28,712 nt of DNA from a virus. The DNA lies in the IMG/VR virus record IMGVR_UViG_3300042519_000575, positions 1-28,712 of that record; one strand, written 5' to 3'. The notes beneath the pieces were generated by a model. It did not search any database. It had not been told where the DNA came from and was given only the letters and a program-made list of their open reading frames with translations. This document shows, in pieces, positions 28,306 to 28,712 of this stretch (positions are counted from its first letter, which is position 1; the number at the start of each line of letters is the position of its first letter). Both the position numbers and the translations under genes were made by a program.

Positions 28306-28712
28306 ATGAAACAAAGACAAAATTTTGCAACAACTACTTCAATAACCACTACCTATACAGGAGATTTTGCTGGAAAATATATCGCAGCAGCTCTTTTATC
28401 AGGTAAGACATTAGACCAAAGAGCAATCACAATTGTTCCTAATGTGAAGTATAAGCAAGTAATGAAAAGAATCGCAACAACTAACATCATCCAAGATGCT
28501 ACTTGCGATTTCGCAGCAACAGGCTCAGTAACTTTAACTGAAAGAATTTTAACTCCTAAAGAATTGCAAGTTAATATTGAACTTTGCAAGAAAGACTTTA
28601 GAAGTGACTGGGAAGCAATTGAGATGGGATTCTCAGTATATGATAATCTTCCTGCATCGTTCACAGATTTCTTATTGGCTCAAGTAGCAGGTAAAGTTGC
28701 AGAAGCAACAGA
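28306..28712 (+). CDS. Major capsid protein (5' part, cut by window end)
   Basis: The ATG at 28306 opens a frame that runs off the window after 135 codons: MKQRQNFATTTSITTTYTGD, then FAGKYIAAALLSGKTLDQRA and ITIVPNVKYKQVMKRIATTN. The conserved-looking blocks ATCDFAATGSVTLTERILTP and VNIELCKKDFRSDWEAIEMG are ones I recognise from major capsid proteins of Bacteroidota (Cellulophaga/Flavobacterium-type) siphophages with an HK97-like fold. It follows the scaffold-like gene by 29 nt. The C-terminal majority is missing. Confidence 0.8.
   Translation, partial: MKQRQNFATTTSITTTYTGDFAGKYIAAALLSGKTLDQRAITIVPNVKYKQVMKRIATTNIIQDATCDFAATGSVTLTERILTPKELQVNIELCKKDFRSDWEAIEMGFSVYDNLPASFTDFLLAQVAGKVAEAT

Noticed and set aside
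28660-28712. Direct joining of the window end to the window start as a closed circle
   Set aside because: Joining them would stop the capsid frame after about 150 codons, far too short for a major capsid protein, so sequence must be missing between the ends.

Overview
This window is a dense stretch of a tailed double-stranded DNA phage (or prophage-like) genome that most likely infects a member of the Bacteroidota, probably a flavobacterium-like host. Three things point there: strong A+T richness; repeated host-type promoters of the form TTG - about 19-20 nt - TATATTTA/G, the Bacteroidota sigma-factor consensus (TTG/TAnnTTTG); and A/T-rich gene starts with almost no Shine-Dalgarno sequence. 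The virion proteins also belong to families I associate with Bacteroidota siphophages. All credible genes are on the + strand. I see no tail sheath, so a long non-contractile tail is inferred.

Layout. (1) 1-16571 is the neck, tail and accessory virion module: head-tail connector-like (69), two neck/tail completion-type proteins (594, 1108), three baseplate or distal-tail-type proteins (1511, 2697, 4813), a 1,673-residue repetitive fibre (5445), a 50-aa protein overlapping the tape measure (10468), the tape measure (10605), a multi-domain XkdF-type prohead protease (13430), a head-spike-base-like protein followed by a possible spike or fibre (15119, 15378), and small accessory proteins, closed by a strong terminator at 16594. 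(2) 16630-20811 is a control-rich block of short hypothetical genes, mostly in their own promoter - hairpin leader - gene - terminator units, plus a DUF4373-like replication protein (17771) behind a long structured leader. (3) 20817-24959 holds two GIY-YIG-type endonuclease genes, a ribbon-helix-helix-like protein, small ORFs, a sigma-70-like factor (23064), a zinc-ribbon protein and an orphan DNA methyltransferase. (4) 25010-28712 is the packaging and head module: TerS-like, TerL, a coiled-coil protein, a pair of overlapping frames joined at a run of nine T (possible -1 frameshift), a Cys-rich protein, a scaffold-like protein, and the first 135 codons of the major capsid protein, cut by the window end.

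How it works together (inference). Host RNA polymerase would read the promoters at 16.7-20.5 kb early. The phage sigma-like protein at 23064 could then redirect polymerase to the packaging, head and tail genes, in which I see no host-type promoters. If the genome is circular or circularly permuted, the head module at the right end would run into the connector and tail genes at the left end, with the missing piece carrying the rest of the capsid gene. I found no portal, lysis, DNA polymerase, integrase or tRNA gene in this window.

Most interesting signals: the array of leaders whose hairpin arms change between copies but stay complementary; the leader at 17669-17754, in which a whole 7-nt loop is complementary to a segment 50 nt upstream (pseudoknot or switch); the T9 slippery frame junction at 27135; and a duplicated ~69-bp intergenic element of unknown role.
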